DNA from: Bradyrhizobium sp. YR681 | Lineage (GTDB): Bacteria > Pseudomonadota > Alphaproteobacteria > Rhizobiales > Xanthobacteraceae | Length of the DNA: 36,953 bases | Assembly: GCF_000282615.1 (NCBI RefSeq) | Contig: NZ_AKIY01000323.1 | Coordinates: 1-36,953 of the forward strand | Reading direction: 5' to 3' | Shown here: positions 6,827-20,093 of the stretch, in pieces | Layout: every line of letters starts with the position of its first letter | Numbering within the stretch: the stretch's first letter is position 1 | Position numbers and translations under genes: made by a program | The notes under the pieces: generated by a model | Told to the model about the DNA's origin: nothing | What the model saw: only the letters and a program-made list of their open reading frames with translations | The model's database searches: none

Positions 6827-7060
6827 TTACTCCTGCTCGCGGCCAAGTTCTATCTTCAGGGCGGCGCGGCCAATGTCCGTGATCCGGTAGAATCCAGGAC
6901 GGCTCTCTTCAAGAATCCCAAGCGCCAGACAATCTTCCACCATCCAATCTGGAAGGTCGGCGTCCTCTGCTCCGTTTTGAAGACTCTGAAGCGTGCCCGT
7001 CTGATCGCTCGTGAGTGCAGGCGGGAACAGTATCCGTAAGTCTTTGGGCGACTTGCTCAT
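6827..7060 (-). CDS. hypothetical winged-helix-like small protein
   Basis: This 77-residue protein begins MSKSPKDLRILFPPALTSDQ. Its second half, D-W-M-V-E-D-C-L-A-L-G-I-L-E-E-S-R-P-G-F-Y-R-I-T-D-I-G-R-A-A-L, resembles the recognition helix and wing of MarR- or PadR-like winged-helix domains ('L...GLIE......Y.LT..G...L'). It is much shorter than a full regulator. The ATG at 7060 is used rather than a TTG three codons upstream. Its promoter would lie in the recA intergenic region, facing away from recA. Function unknown. Confidence 0.5.
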   Translation of the reverse strand: MSKSPKDLRILFPPALTSDQTGTLQSLQNGAEDADLPDWMVEDCLALGILEESRPGFYRITDIGRAALKIELGREQE

Positions 7061-7150
7061 CAGAACCAAGAATAGGCCATTTCAGGCCAGTCTTGAAATC
7101 AAGCTAGGCTACCCGCGCTCGGAAACAGGCCAGCGCCCAAATTCACAAAA

Positions 7151-7165
7151 GAACATATTGCGAAC
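7151..7165 (+). promoter_or_regulatory. LexA (SOS) box of recA
   Basis: GAAC-ATATTGC-GAAC is an exact match to the alphaproteobacterial SOS operator GAAC-N7-GAAC. It overlaps the proposed -35 element of the recA promoter, so bound LexA would block RNA polymerase. Confidence 0.9.
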
Positions 7166-7186
7166 TAGGAACAAATAGGGTACATT
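7158..7186 (+). promoter_or_regulatory. recA: proposed recA promoter
   Basis: TTGCGA (7158-7163) and TACATT (7181-7186) are separated by 17 bases, a reasonable housekeeping-type -35/-10 pair. The -35 lies inside the LexA box. The recA ATG follows 72 bases after the -10 element. Confidence 0.6.
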
Positions 7187-7258
7187 GCTTTTATCGCCAG
7201 CCCGCCCCGCCAATCGTTTGTCCCCCTAGCGAATCCTCGCCATAAGGAGCACGACCCA

Positions 7259-8347
<1,089 letters not shown>

Positions 8348-8377
8348 GCCTTACCGCGAAGAGTTTTTCGCGAGGAG

Positions 8378-8429
8378 CGGGCGCTGAGGACGTTGAGTTG
8401 CCGACGTCTTCGGGGCCCGTTTCGTTTTG
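8378..8429 (+). terminator. probable recA terminator
   Basis: CGGGC (8378-8382) pairs with GCCCG (8415-8419) and AGGACGT (8387-8393) with ACGTCTT (8404-8410), giving a long two-part hairpin. It is followed by TTTCGTTTT. It starts 30 bases after the recA stop. Confidence 0.55.
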
Positions 8430-8440
8430 CGCTGTAGGCC

Positions 8441-8541
8441 GTAGGGTGGGCTAAGGCGCGCAAGCGCCGTGCCCACCCTATTTCAACACAGACAAAGGTC
8501 GCGGGCACGCTTCCGCCTTCGCTCTTCGAGCTACGGCGGAC
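8441..8541. repeat. dispersed palindromic repeat (GTAGGGTGGGC family)
   Basis: GTAGGGTGGGC at 8441 and GCCCACCCTA at 8471-8480 form an inverted repeat. The stretch 8503-8541 is an exact reverse-strand copy of 39 bases at 28641-28679. Related copies occur at 21299, 21821 and 28625. It fills the gap between the convergent recA and gcvP genes. Confidence 0.8.
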
Positions 8542-8570
8542 GAGTTGCTTTGCCCATCCCCCGCCGCGTC

Positions 8571-11438
<2,868 letters not shown>

Positions 11439-11464
11439 GGGTCCTCGCTTTAGATTTCGCTGTC

Positions 11465-11567
11465 GCCGTCATGCCCCGCGAAGGCGGGGCATCCAGTAAA
11501 CGCAGGCGTCACGGCTTGAACCGAGAAGCTGCGGCGTACTGGATCGCCCGCCTGCGCGGGCGATGAC
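11465..11567. repeat. dispersed palindromic repeat between gcvH and gcvP
   Basis: Two strong hairpins bracket the element. ATGCCCCGC (11471-11479) pairs with GCGGGGCAT (11484-11492), and ATCGCCCGC (11543-11551) pairs with GCGGGCGAT (11556-11564). The ends CGTCAT and ATGAC are also inverted. This resembles the CGTCAT-bounded repeats scattered through Bradyrhizobium intergenic regions. Lying inside the gcv transcript, it could stabilise the upstream message or dampen gcvP expression. Confidence 0.75.
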
Positions 11568-11597
11568 ACTGAATGTGAGGTCAGTGCTCGCTTCATC

Positions 11598-11966
11598 TCA
11601 CGCCGTATGTGCCTTGTACGCGGCTTCATCCATGAGGCCGCCGAGCTCGCTCTTGTCGGCAATCTTGATCTTGAAGAACCAGGCCTTGCCTTGCGCGTCC
11701 GAGTTCACCAGCGCCGGCTCGGCGGCGAGCTCGGCGTTGGTCTCGAGCACTTCGCCGGTGACAGGCGCGTAGACGTCGGAGGCGGCCTTGACCGACTCCA
11801 CGACGGCGGCGGCTTCCGTCTTCTTCAGCGTGCGGCCGACTTTGGGCAATTCGACGAACACGACGTCGCCGAGCTGGGACTGCGCGTAATCGGTGATCCC
11901 GACGGTGGCGACGTCGCCGTCGATGGCGAGCCATTCATGGTCGGAAGTGTACAGCGTCGTGGTCAT
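11598..11966 (-). CDS. gcvH: glycine cleavage system H protein
   Basis: This 122-residue protein is a standard GcvH. It begins with Y-T-S-D-H-E-W, has the G-I-T-D-Y-A-Q-S-Q-L-G-D strand, and carries the lipoylated lysine K60 in V-E-S-V-K-A-A-S-D-V-Y-A-P, ahead of V-T-G-E-V-L-E-T-N. The lipoyl arm carries the aminomethyl group from P to T protein and is reoxidised by dihydrolipoamide dehydrogenase, which is not encoded in this window. The gene starts 10 bases after gcvT, with GAGGACA in front of the ATG, and is cotranscribed under the glycine riboswitch. Confidence 0.97.
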   Translation of the reverse strand: MTTTLYTSDHEWLAIDGDVATVGITDYAQSQLGDVVFVELPKVGRTLKKTEAAAVVESVKAASDVYAPVTGEVLETNAELAAEPALVNSDAQGKAWFFKIKIADKSELGGLMDEAAYKAHTA

Positions 11967-11976
11967 TGTCTTGTCC

Positions 11977-13125
11977 TCAGCGTTTGTAGGTGTTTTTCAC
12001 GAAGGGCATGGCGGCGACGGTGAGCGGCAGAAGCTGGCCGCGCACCTCGGCGAAGAGATTTGTGCCGAGCGCGCTCCGGCTCACGGGCACATAGCCCATC
12101 GCCACTGGCGCATTCAGGCTCGGGCCAAAACCGCCCGAGGTGACCTTTCCGATCGGCTCGCCGCCCGCGCTATCGGCGAACAGCAGCGCGCCCTCGCGCA
12201 CCGGCGCGCGGCCCTGGGCGAGCAGGCCGACGCGGCGGCGGGATGCGCCGTTGTCGAAATGGGCCAGGATCTTGTCCGCGCCGGGGAAACCGCCGGTGCG
12301 CGCGCCGCCGCTGCGGCGGCTCTTCTGCACCGACCATTCCAGCGCGGCTTCGACCGGGGTGGTCGCGGTATCGATGTCGTGGCCGTAGAGACAGAGCCCG
12401 GCTTCCAGCCGCAGGCTGTCGCGGGCCCCTAAGCCGATCGGCATGACATCAGGGCTTTCCAGCAGCGTTTTTGCAAGGCGCTCCGCGTCGGCGGCGGGGA
12501 CCGAAATTTCAAAACCATCCTCGCCGGTGTAGCCGGAGCGCGACACGAAACAATCGAGGCCGGCGACCTTGTGCGGGCCGGCGTCCATGAACTTCATGGC
12601 GGGCGCCTCTGCACACAATTTCGCCAGCACCGATTCCGCTTTTGGACCCTGGAGCGCAATCAGCGCGCGGTCGGCAAGCTGATCGATGATGCAGTCGCCG
12701 GAGAGATTCGCGCGCAGATGAGCCTCGTCCGCGTCCTTGCAGGCGGCGTTGACGACCAGGAACAGGTGATCGCCGAAATTGGCGACCATGAGATCGTCGA
12801 GGATTCCGCCATCCGCATTGGTGAACTGGGCATAGCGCTGCCGCCCGGGTGCAATCGCCACGATGTCCTGCGGCACCAGCCGCTCCAGCGCGCGGGCGGC
12901 GTCCTCGAGCTTGCCCGATTTCGGCCGGAGCGCGAGCTGGCCCATGTGGGAGACGTCGAACAGGCCGGCCAGCTTGCGGGTATGGAGGTGTTCCTTCAGT
13001 ACGCCCGCGGGGTACTGCACGGGCATGTCATAGCCCGCGAACGGCACCATCTTGCCGCCGAGGGAGACATGCAGCCCGTGGAGGGGCGTCTTTTTCAGGG
13101 AATCTTGGTCGTCGCGCGCAAGCAT
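11977..13125 (-). CDS. gcvT: aminomethyltransferase, glycine cleavage T protein
   Basis: This 382-residue protein has GcvT signatures. These are L-K-K-T-P-L-H-G-L-H at the N-terminus, F-A-G-Y-D-M-P-V-Q-Y, F-D-V-S-H-M-G-Q, N-A-D-G-G-I-L-D-D with the catalytic-region Asp, R-S-G-Y-T-G-E-D-G-F-E, and G-L-G-A-R-D-S-L-R-L-E-A-G-L-C-L-Y-G. It transfers the methylene group from GcvH-bound aminomethyl to tetrahydrofolate, releasing ammonia. The ATG at 13125 is preceded by GAGGG 8 bases upstream. The in-frame extension to 13452 runs through the riboswitch and is not coding. It is the first gene of the gcv operon, so the riboswitch controls all three genes. Confidence 0.96.
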   Translation of the reverse strand: MLARDDQDSLKKTPLHGLHVSLGGKMVPFAGYDMPVQYPAGVLKEHLHTRKLAGLFDVSHMGQLALRPKSGKLEDAARALERLVPQDIVAIAPGRQRYAQFTNADGGILDDLMVANFGDHLFLVVNAACKDADEAHLRANLSGDCIIDQLADRALIALQGPKAESVLAKLCAEAPAMKFMDAGPHKVAGLDCFVSRSGYTGEDGFEISVPAADAERLAKTLLESPDVMPIGLGARDSLRLEAGLCLYGHDIDTATTPVEAALEWSVQKSRRSGGARTGGFPGADKILAHFDNGASRRRVGLLAQGRAPVREGALLFADSAGGEPIGKVTSGGFGPSLNAPVAMGYVPVSRSALGTNLFAEVRGQLLPLTVAAMPFVKNTYKR

Positions 13126-13127
13126 TA

Positions 13128-13164
13128 CGGGGCCCTCGGCGGTTCCCCGGGGACGATTCCCCGG
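13128..13164 (-). promoter_or_regulatory. predicted expression platform of the glycine riboswitch
   Basis: On the minus strand CCGGGGA (13164-13158) can pair with TCCCCGG (13153-13147). Alternatively CGGGG (13149-13145) can pair with CCCCG (13132-13128), closing a 12-base loop that contains the gcvT ribosome binding site GAGGG. The two hairpins share bases 13149-13147, so they compete. This suggests control of translation start rather than termination, as no U-run is present. It is a by-eye structure and has not been computed. Confidence 0.5.
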
Positions 13165-13185
13165 AAGCAACCAGTCGAAGCCCCA

Positions 13186-13350
13186 TCTGTCGCTGTGCCT
13201 GAGAGTATTATCCCGTCGGCGGACGCAGTCCGGACCTAAGCCCGTCGGCGCCTCTTTCCAGATGTCGTCAAAGCCACGCGGTCCTTTTGCCTGAGAGTTT
13301 CCGGGGCGGTTGCTCCTTCGGCGCCGGCTACCAGTTGCCGGTCTCTCCCG
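13186..13350 (-). ncRNA. tandem glycine riboswitch upstream of gcvT
   Basis: Read on the minus strand, the leader shows two aptamers in series. The first runs from CGGGAGAG (13350) through CCGAAGGAGCAA and CTCTCAGGCAAAAGGACC. A linker with TGGAAAGAG follows, then a second aptamer with GCCGACGGG repeated and ACTCTCAGGCAC near 13200. These blocks (GGAGAG..., GGAGCAA, CTCTCAGGCAAAAGGAC, TGGAGAG-like linker) are the hallmarks of the gcvT glycine riboswitch class. Glycine binding would switch on the degradation operon. The start of transcription is probably near 13360-13400 but no promoter was assigned. Confidence 0.93.
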
Positions 13351-13559
13351 ACGTGGCCGTACGATACAGATGGGTACAGACCACAGGCCGGCCAAGCCTG
13401 TCAACGCGGCTCGAGCGGCTTTCAACGGGATTGCGCTGACACGGCAACCCACTGATCACATTGCACAGTTTCTGGACAGCGAAGCTGGCCTTGTCTAAAA
13501 GCGCTTTGACCCGCAGATATCAGCCCAAATGTCAGGTTTGGATGGCAGTAAAGCGGGTT

Positions 13560-13649
13560 CTAAAGCGCGATGAGAGTCATCGCGCTTTAGCTCTTTGTTT
13601 GAGCAAGATATTTCCGGAAAACCGGTTCACACTTTTCCGGATCATGCTC
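13560..13649. repeat. dispersed two-part palindromic repeat in front of alaS
   Basis: CTAAAGCGCGATGA (13560-13573), a 3-base loop and its exact 14-base complement (13577-13590) form a near-perfect long hairpin. A second imperfect palindrome follows from GAGCAAGAT (13601) to ATCATGCTC (13641-13649), with inner arms CCGGAAA and TTTCCGG. I associate this unit with a high-copy interspersed repeat of Bradyrhizobium. It ends only 22 bases before the alaS start used here. Confidence 0.8.
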
Positions 13650-13671
13650 TGGCACACCCGATTGGATGAAC

Positions 13672-16350
<2,679 letters not shown>

Positions 16351-16371
16351 GATGGCAAGCGCGTAAACGCC

Positions 16372-17601
16372 ATGCGCCCCGTTCCGCAAGGGCGTGGGCT
16401 TCGCGATCCCAATTTGAGGGATCGCCTCTACGAATTGCTGGAGCACGATCCGCTGGCCTATTCGGTCGGGTCGCGCTTCATCCAGATCATCATCGGCGTC
16501 ATCGTGCTCAACGTCGCCGCAATGATCCTCGCCTCGGTGCCGGAGCTGGACGCGCAGTTCGGCGCGCTATTTTCAGCGATCACCGTTCTTGCCGTCATCG
16601 TGTTCGCGCTGGAATATGCCGCGCGGATGTGGACGGTGGCGGGTCATACGCCGCGCAGGGGTTCTGCGCTCGCCGACCGGCTCGGCTATGCCTTCTCCGC
16701 GCTCGGCATCATCGATCTCATGGCGTTCCTGCCTGCTGCATTCGTGCTGGCCACGGGGCGGCACGCGACGCTGGCAGCCCTCGGCGTGCTGCCGTTCTTC
16801 AAGATGATCCGCTATTCGCCGGCGATGCGCTCGCTGCTCGCCGCCGTGCATGCCGAGCGGCGGGCGCTGATCGGATGCATCGTCATCCTGATCGGCGCGG
16901 TGCTGACTTTCGCCTCGCTGCTCTACGCCGTCGAGCGCGACGTGCAGCCGGACAAGCTCGGCACCATCCCGCAGGCGATGTGGTGGGCGATCGTGACGCT
17001 CGGCACCGTCGGCTATGGCGACGTCGTGCCGGTGACGGCGCTCGGCAAGTTCATCTCCGTCTTCACCATCATCGCGGGCTTCGCCATGATCGCGCTGCCG
17101 GTCGCGATCATCTCCACCGCCTTCGCCGAAGAGGTGAAGCGGCGCGACTTCGTGGTGACGTGGGGCATGCTGGCGCGGGTGCCGCTGTTCTCGCATCTGT
17201 CGGCGGCCGAGATCGCCGACATCATGCGGCTGCTCCGCGCGCGCACCGTGGAGCAGGGCGAGATCCTGGTGCGGCGGGGCGATGCCGCCTCCTCGATGTA
17301 TTTCATCACCGCCGGCGAGGTCGAGATCGCGCTGCCGAGCCAGCATGTGCGGCTCACCGACGGCACTTTCTTCGGCGAGATCGCGCTGCTGCACAAGACC
17401 AAGCGCAGCGGCACGGTCACGGCGACGCGCAAGACGCGCCTGCTGGTGCTCGATGCCCAGGATTTTCATGCTTTGATCGAGCGCATGCCGACGCTGGCCG
17501 AGCACGTCCACACCACCGCCAAGGCGCGGCTCGCCGACACCGGCGATCTCGCACCGGCCGAACTGGCGCAGGCCGAACCGGAGGACGGCCCCGGCGCGTA
17601 G
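16372..17601 (+). CDS. cyclic-nucleotide-gated potassium channel (MlotiK1-like)
   Basis: This 409-residue protein has six membrane segments (about residues 37-57, 63-88, 104-127, 134-156, 167-187 and 225-250). The pore carries the K+ filter T-V-G-Y-G-D at 212-217. A short C-linker leads to a cyclic-nucleotide-binding domain (about 268-385) with F-G-E-I-A-L-L at 334-340 and R345 in K-R-S-G-T-V, the phosphate-binding cassette. The S4-like segment (L-G-V-L-P-F-F-K-M-I-R-Y-S) has few basic residues, as in MlotiK1 of Mesorhizobium loti, so gating by cAMP rather than voltage is expected. It lies 21 bases after alaS and may be read from it. No clear Shine-Dalgarno precedes the ATG. Confidence 0.9.
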   Translation: MRPVPQGRGLRDPNLRDRLYELLEHDPLAYSVGSRFIQIIIGVIVLNVAAMILASVPELDAQFGALFSAITVLAVIVFALEYAARMWTVAGHTPRRGSALADRLGYAFSALGIIDLMAFLPAAFVLATGRHATLAALGVLPFFKMIRYSPAMRSLLAAVHAERRALIGCIVILIGAVLTFASLLYAVERDVQPDKLGTIPQAMWWAIVTLGTVGYGDVVPVTALGKFISVFTIIAGFAMIALPVAIISTAFAEEVKRRDFVVTWGMLARVPLFSHLSAAEIADIMRLLRARTVEQGEILVRRGDAASSMYFITAGEVEIALPSQHVRLTDGTFFGEIALLHKTKRSGTVTATRKTRLLVLDAQDFHALIERMPTLAEHVHTTAKARLADTGDLAPAELAQAEPEDGPGA

Positions 17602-17604
17602 CCG

Positions 17605-17889
17605 TCACGCCTTGTCGAGGAAGGGCGCCACGACCTCGCGCGTCTCCTTGCTGGGCACAACGGGCACGATCTCGAAGGTCATGCCGTGGCCCTGGCAGTT
17701 CAGCACCCATTCCTGCAGCAGGCGGGCGTCGTCGCATTCCATCAGCTGGAAGCAGCGGTCGAAATTCGGCTCGATCCAGCTGCCGTGATATTTGAGGCCT
17801 TCCGGAAACTTGACGCCCTCGTCGCGGACGCGGCGATAGACCGGGATGGGATCGCGGTCTTTGAAGCGTTCGATCACCATGAAGAGCAT
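17605..17889 (-). CDS. DUF3303-type small protein
   Basis: This 94-residue protein begins MLFMVIERFKDRDPIPVYRR and contains Y-H-G-S-W-I-E-P-N-F-D-R-C-F-Q-L-M-E-C-D-D, then L-L-Q-E-W. These are the diagnostic blocks of the DUF3303 family, a ferredoxin-like dimeric alpha-beta barrel fold related to stress-response barrels. The biochemical role is unknown. The gene starts 3 bases after the stop of the DUF3455 gene, so the two form a bicistronic unit on the minus strand. It is convergent with the channel gene, with only 3 bases between stops. Confidence 0.85.
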   Translation of the reverse strand: MLFMVIERFKDRDPIPVYRRVRDEGVKFPEGLKYHGSWIEPNFDRCFQLMECDDARLLQEWVLNCQGHGMTFEIVPVVPSKETREVVAPFLDKA

Positions 17890-17892
17890 CGG

Positions 17893-18435
17893 TCAGCCCT
17901 TCTTCAGGAAGACGTAGACGGCCGAGTAGGGCACGCTCCTGAACTCTCCGGCTTTATCGCAGGCACCGTCCAGCTTGCCGCCATGGGTGCTGATGCGCTG
18001 GACCGTGGTGACGGGCGTGAGCATGCCGCTGCCGCGGTGGGCAGTCACTTCGAGCTTAAGCCAGGGAATGTCGGCCGCGGTGGTGCCCGGCGCATTGCCG
18101 ATCGCCTTGCCGACGACGGCGCTGCCATCGGCAGCTTCCCAGTTTGGTCCGGCATAGTGTCGCCCGACAGTCTTTCCTTCGGAGAGCAGAGTTGCGATCG
18201 GCTCGCGAAAGGTCCAGGCGAGCTTGCCGTCGGCGGCCGCCTTGCATTCATAGACCTGAGCACCTTCGGCGTTGAGGACCGTGACGAGCTGCTCGCCAGG
18301 AGCCCGGATGGCCTCCGGCAGGCTGAGCTTCAGTTGCCCGCGGGCGGCCTCAGCCGGTTCGGGCTCCGCAGCGGCTGCGGGGGCCGCCATGGCGATGAGC
18401 AACGTCAGGCAGGGGACGGCAAACTTGATCGACAT
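17893..18435 (-). CDS. DUF3455 secreted protein
   Basis: This 180-residue protein starts with a Sec signal peptide (M-S-I-K-F-A-V-P-C-L-T-L-L-I-A-M-A-A-P, cleavage around A-A-A-A-E). The mature part shows Y-E-C-K-A-A-A-D-G-K-L-A-W-T-F-R-E-P, then G-R-H-Y-A-G-P-N-W-E-A-A-D-G-S, I-P-W-L-K-L-E-V and R-I-S-T-H-G-G. This is the DUF3455 pattern seen in secreted proteins of bacteria and fungi. No activity is established. GAGGAG lies 9 bases before the ATG at 18435. It is followed at once by the DUF3303 gene. Confidence 0.85.
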   Translation of the reverse strand: MSIKFAVPCLTLLIAMAAPAAAAEPEPAEAARGQLKLSLPEAIRAPGEQLVTVLNAEGAQVYECKAAADGKLAWTFREPIATLLSEGKTVGRHYAGPNWEAADGSAVVGKAIGNAPGTTAADIPWLKLEVTAHRGSGMLTPVTTVQRISTHGGKLDGACDKAGEFRSVPYSAVYVFLKKG

Positions 18436-18531
18436 GGTCGCATCTCCTCGCAATGGTCCAAAAGAAACGGGCCGCGCTTGCCGCGCGGCCCGTGATGATG
18501 TCTGGCCCAGTCAGGCGAAATTGCGGACGAC

Positions 18532-19746
18532 TTACGCCGCCAACGCCTTCGTGAGGTTTTCCGCAACCTTGTCGAGGAAGCCGGTGGTCGAGAGCCAGCG
18601 CTGGTCGGCGCCGACCAGGAGCGCGAGGTCCTTGGTCATGTAGCCTTCCTCGACGGTGTCGACGCAGACCTTCTCCAGCGTGTTCGCGAACTTGGCGAGC
18701 TCGGCATTGTTGTCGAGCTTGGCGCGGTGGGCGAGGCCACGGGTCCAGGCGAAGATCGACGCGATCGAGTTGGTCGAGGTCTCCTTGCCCTTCTGGTGCT
18801 CGCGGTAGTGGCGGGTCACCGTGCCGTGGGCAGCTTCCGCTTCCACGGTCTTGCCGTCGGGGGTGAGCAGCACCGAGGTCATCAGGCCGAGCGACCCGTA
18901 GCCCTGCGCGACCGTGTCGGACTGCACGTCGCCGTCGTAGTTCTTGCAGGCCCAGACGTAGCCGCCGGACCATTTCAGCGCCGAGGCCACCATGTCGTCG
19001 ATCAGGCGGTGCTCGTAGGTCAGGCCCTTGGCATCGAACTCCTTCTTGAATTCGCGCTCGTAGACGTCCTGGAAGATGTCCTTGAAGCGGCCGTCATAGA
19101 CCTTCATGATCGTGTTCTTGGTCGAGAGGTAGACCGGGTAGTTGCGCAGCAGGCCGTAGTTCAGCGAGGCGCGGGCGAAGTCGATGATGGAATCGTCGAG
19201 ATTGTACATCTGCATCGCGACGCCGGCGCCCGGGGTCTTGAACACTTCCTTCTCGATGACGGTGCCGTCCTCGCCGACGAACTTCATCGTCAGCGTGCCC
19301 TTGCCCGGGAACTTGATGTCGGTGGCGCGGTACTGGTCGCCATAGGCGTGGCGGCCGATGATGATCGGCTTGGTCCAGCCGGGAACCAGGCGCGGCACGT
19401 TCTTGCAGATGATCGGTTCGCGGAAGATCACGCCGCCGAGGATGTTGCGGATGGTGCCGTTCGGCGACTTCCACATCTGCTTGAGGTTGAACTCCTTCAC
19501 CCGGGCCTCGTCCGGGGTGATGGTGGCGCACTTGACGCCGACGCCGACCTTCTTGATCGCTTCGGCGGCGTCGATCGTGACCTGATCGTTGGTCTGGTCG
19601 CGGTATTCCATGCCCAGGTCGAAATAGAGCAGCTCGACATCGAGGTAGGGGTTGATCAGCTTGTCCTTGATGTACTGCCAGATGATCCGGGTCATCTCGT
19701 CGCCATCGAGTTCGACGACGGGTTGGGACACCTTGATTTTTGCCAT
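18532..19746 (-). CDS. icd: NADP-dependent isocitrate dehydrogenase
   Basis: This 404-residue protein is a dimeric type II (eukaryote-like) isocitrate dehydrogenase. It begins M-A-K-I-K-V-S-Q-P-V-V-E-L-D-G-D-E-M-T-R-I. It carries the substrate loop S-P-N-G-T-I-R-N-I-L-G-G and the metal-binding region with Y-D-G-D-V-Q-S-D-T-V-A-Q-G-Y-G-S-L-G-L-M-T. The coenzyme site E-A-A-H-G-T-V-T-R-H-Y-R with basic residues indicates NADP. It oxidises isocitrate to 2-oxoglutarate in the TCA cycle. The start at 19746 is set by this N-terminus, since the frame extension upstream is Arg-rich and unconserved. Confidence 0.96.
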   Translation of the reverse strand: MAKIKVSQPVVELDGDEMTRIIWQYIKDKLINPYLDVELLYFDLGMEYRDQTNDQVTIDAAEAIKKVGVGVKCATITPDEARVKEFNLKQMWKSPNGTIRNILGGVIFREPIICKNVPRLVPGWTKPIIIGRHAYGDQYRATDIKFPGKGTLTMKFVGEDGTVIEKEVFKTPGAGVAMQMYNLDDSIIDFARASLNYGLLRNYPVYLSTKNTIMKVYDGRFKDIFQDVYEREFKKEFDAKGLTYEHRLIDDMVASALKWSGGYVWACKNYDGDVQSDTVAQGYGSLGLMTSVLLTPDGKTVEAEAAHGTVTRHYREHQKGKETSTNSIASIFAWTRGLAHRAKLDNNAELAKFANTLEKVCVDTVEEGYMTKDLALLVGADQRWLSTTGFLDKVAENLTKALAA

Positions 19747-20093
19747 GATCGGGAAAGCCTTCTTGGAACGGCGCCGCCGGCGCCAACTGGAATATCCGCC
19801 GCCTCTTAGCACCTGATAGCAGCGGGCGAAAGCCAAGTGATTATGCACTTTTAGCTCATCCAGCTTCCACAGATGGGGGGCGGGATGGCCGCCGGCGGCA
19901 GGGGTGGGGCTGAAGTTTCAGGCGAGATTCAAAAACCGAATCCAACCCGTTATTTCCCTTGAGAATTTCGTCAGGACAGGCAAACGACAGGCGAGCAGAC
20001 GGCCGACCCCCGGATCGAGGCGAGGCCGGCTTTGAATCAATTCCTGAAGAAGGCCTTCCCAAGGCCTTGAGACCAGAGTGAAAGCGAAACGAG
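19747..20093. other. divergent intergenic region icd / trmJ-like gene
   Basis: No gene, strong hairpin or repeat was recognised in these 347 bases. They must carry the promoters of icd (leftward) and of the methyltransferase gene (rightward). The AT-richer stretch around 19830-19860 is the most likely site for the icd promoter. Confidence 0.5.

Noticed and set aside
8355..8372. CGCGAA/TTCGCG hairpin directly after recA as the main terminator
   Set aside because: Only 6 bp and the T-run is in the loop side; the larger structure at 8378-8429 fits better.
18727..19809. 360-residue open frame opposite icd
   Set aside because: Shadow of a clearly identified gene; no motif.
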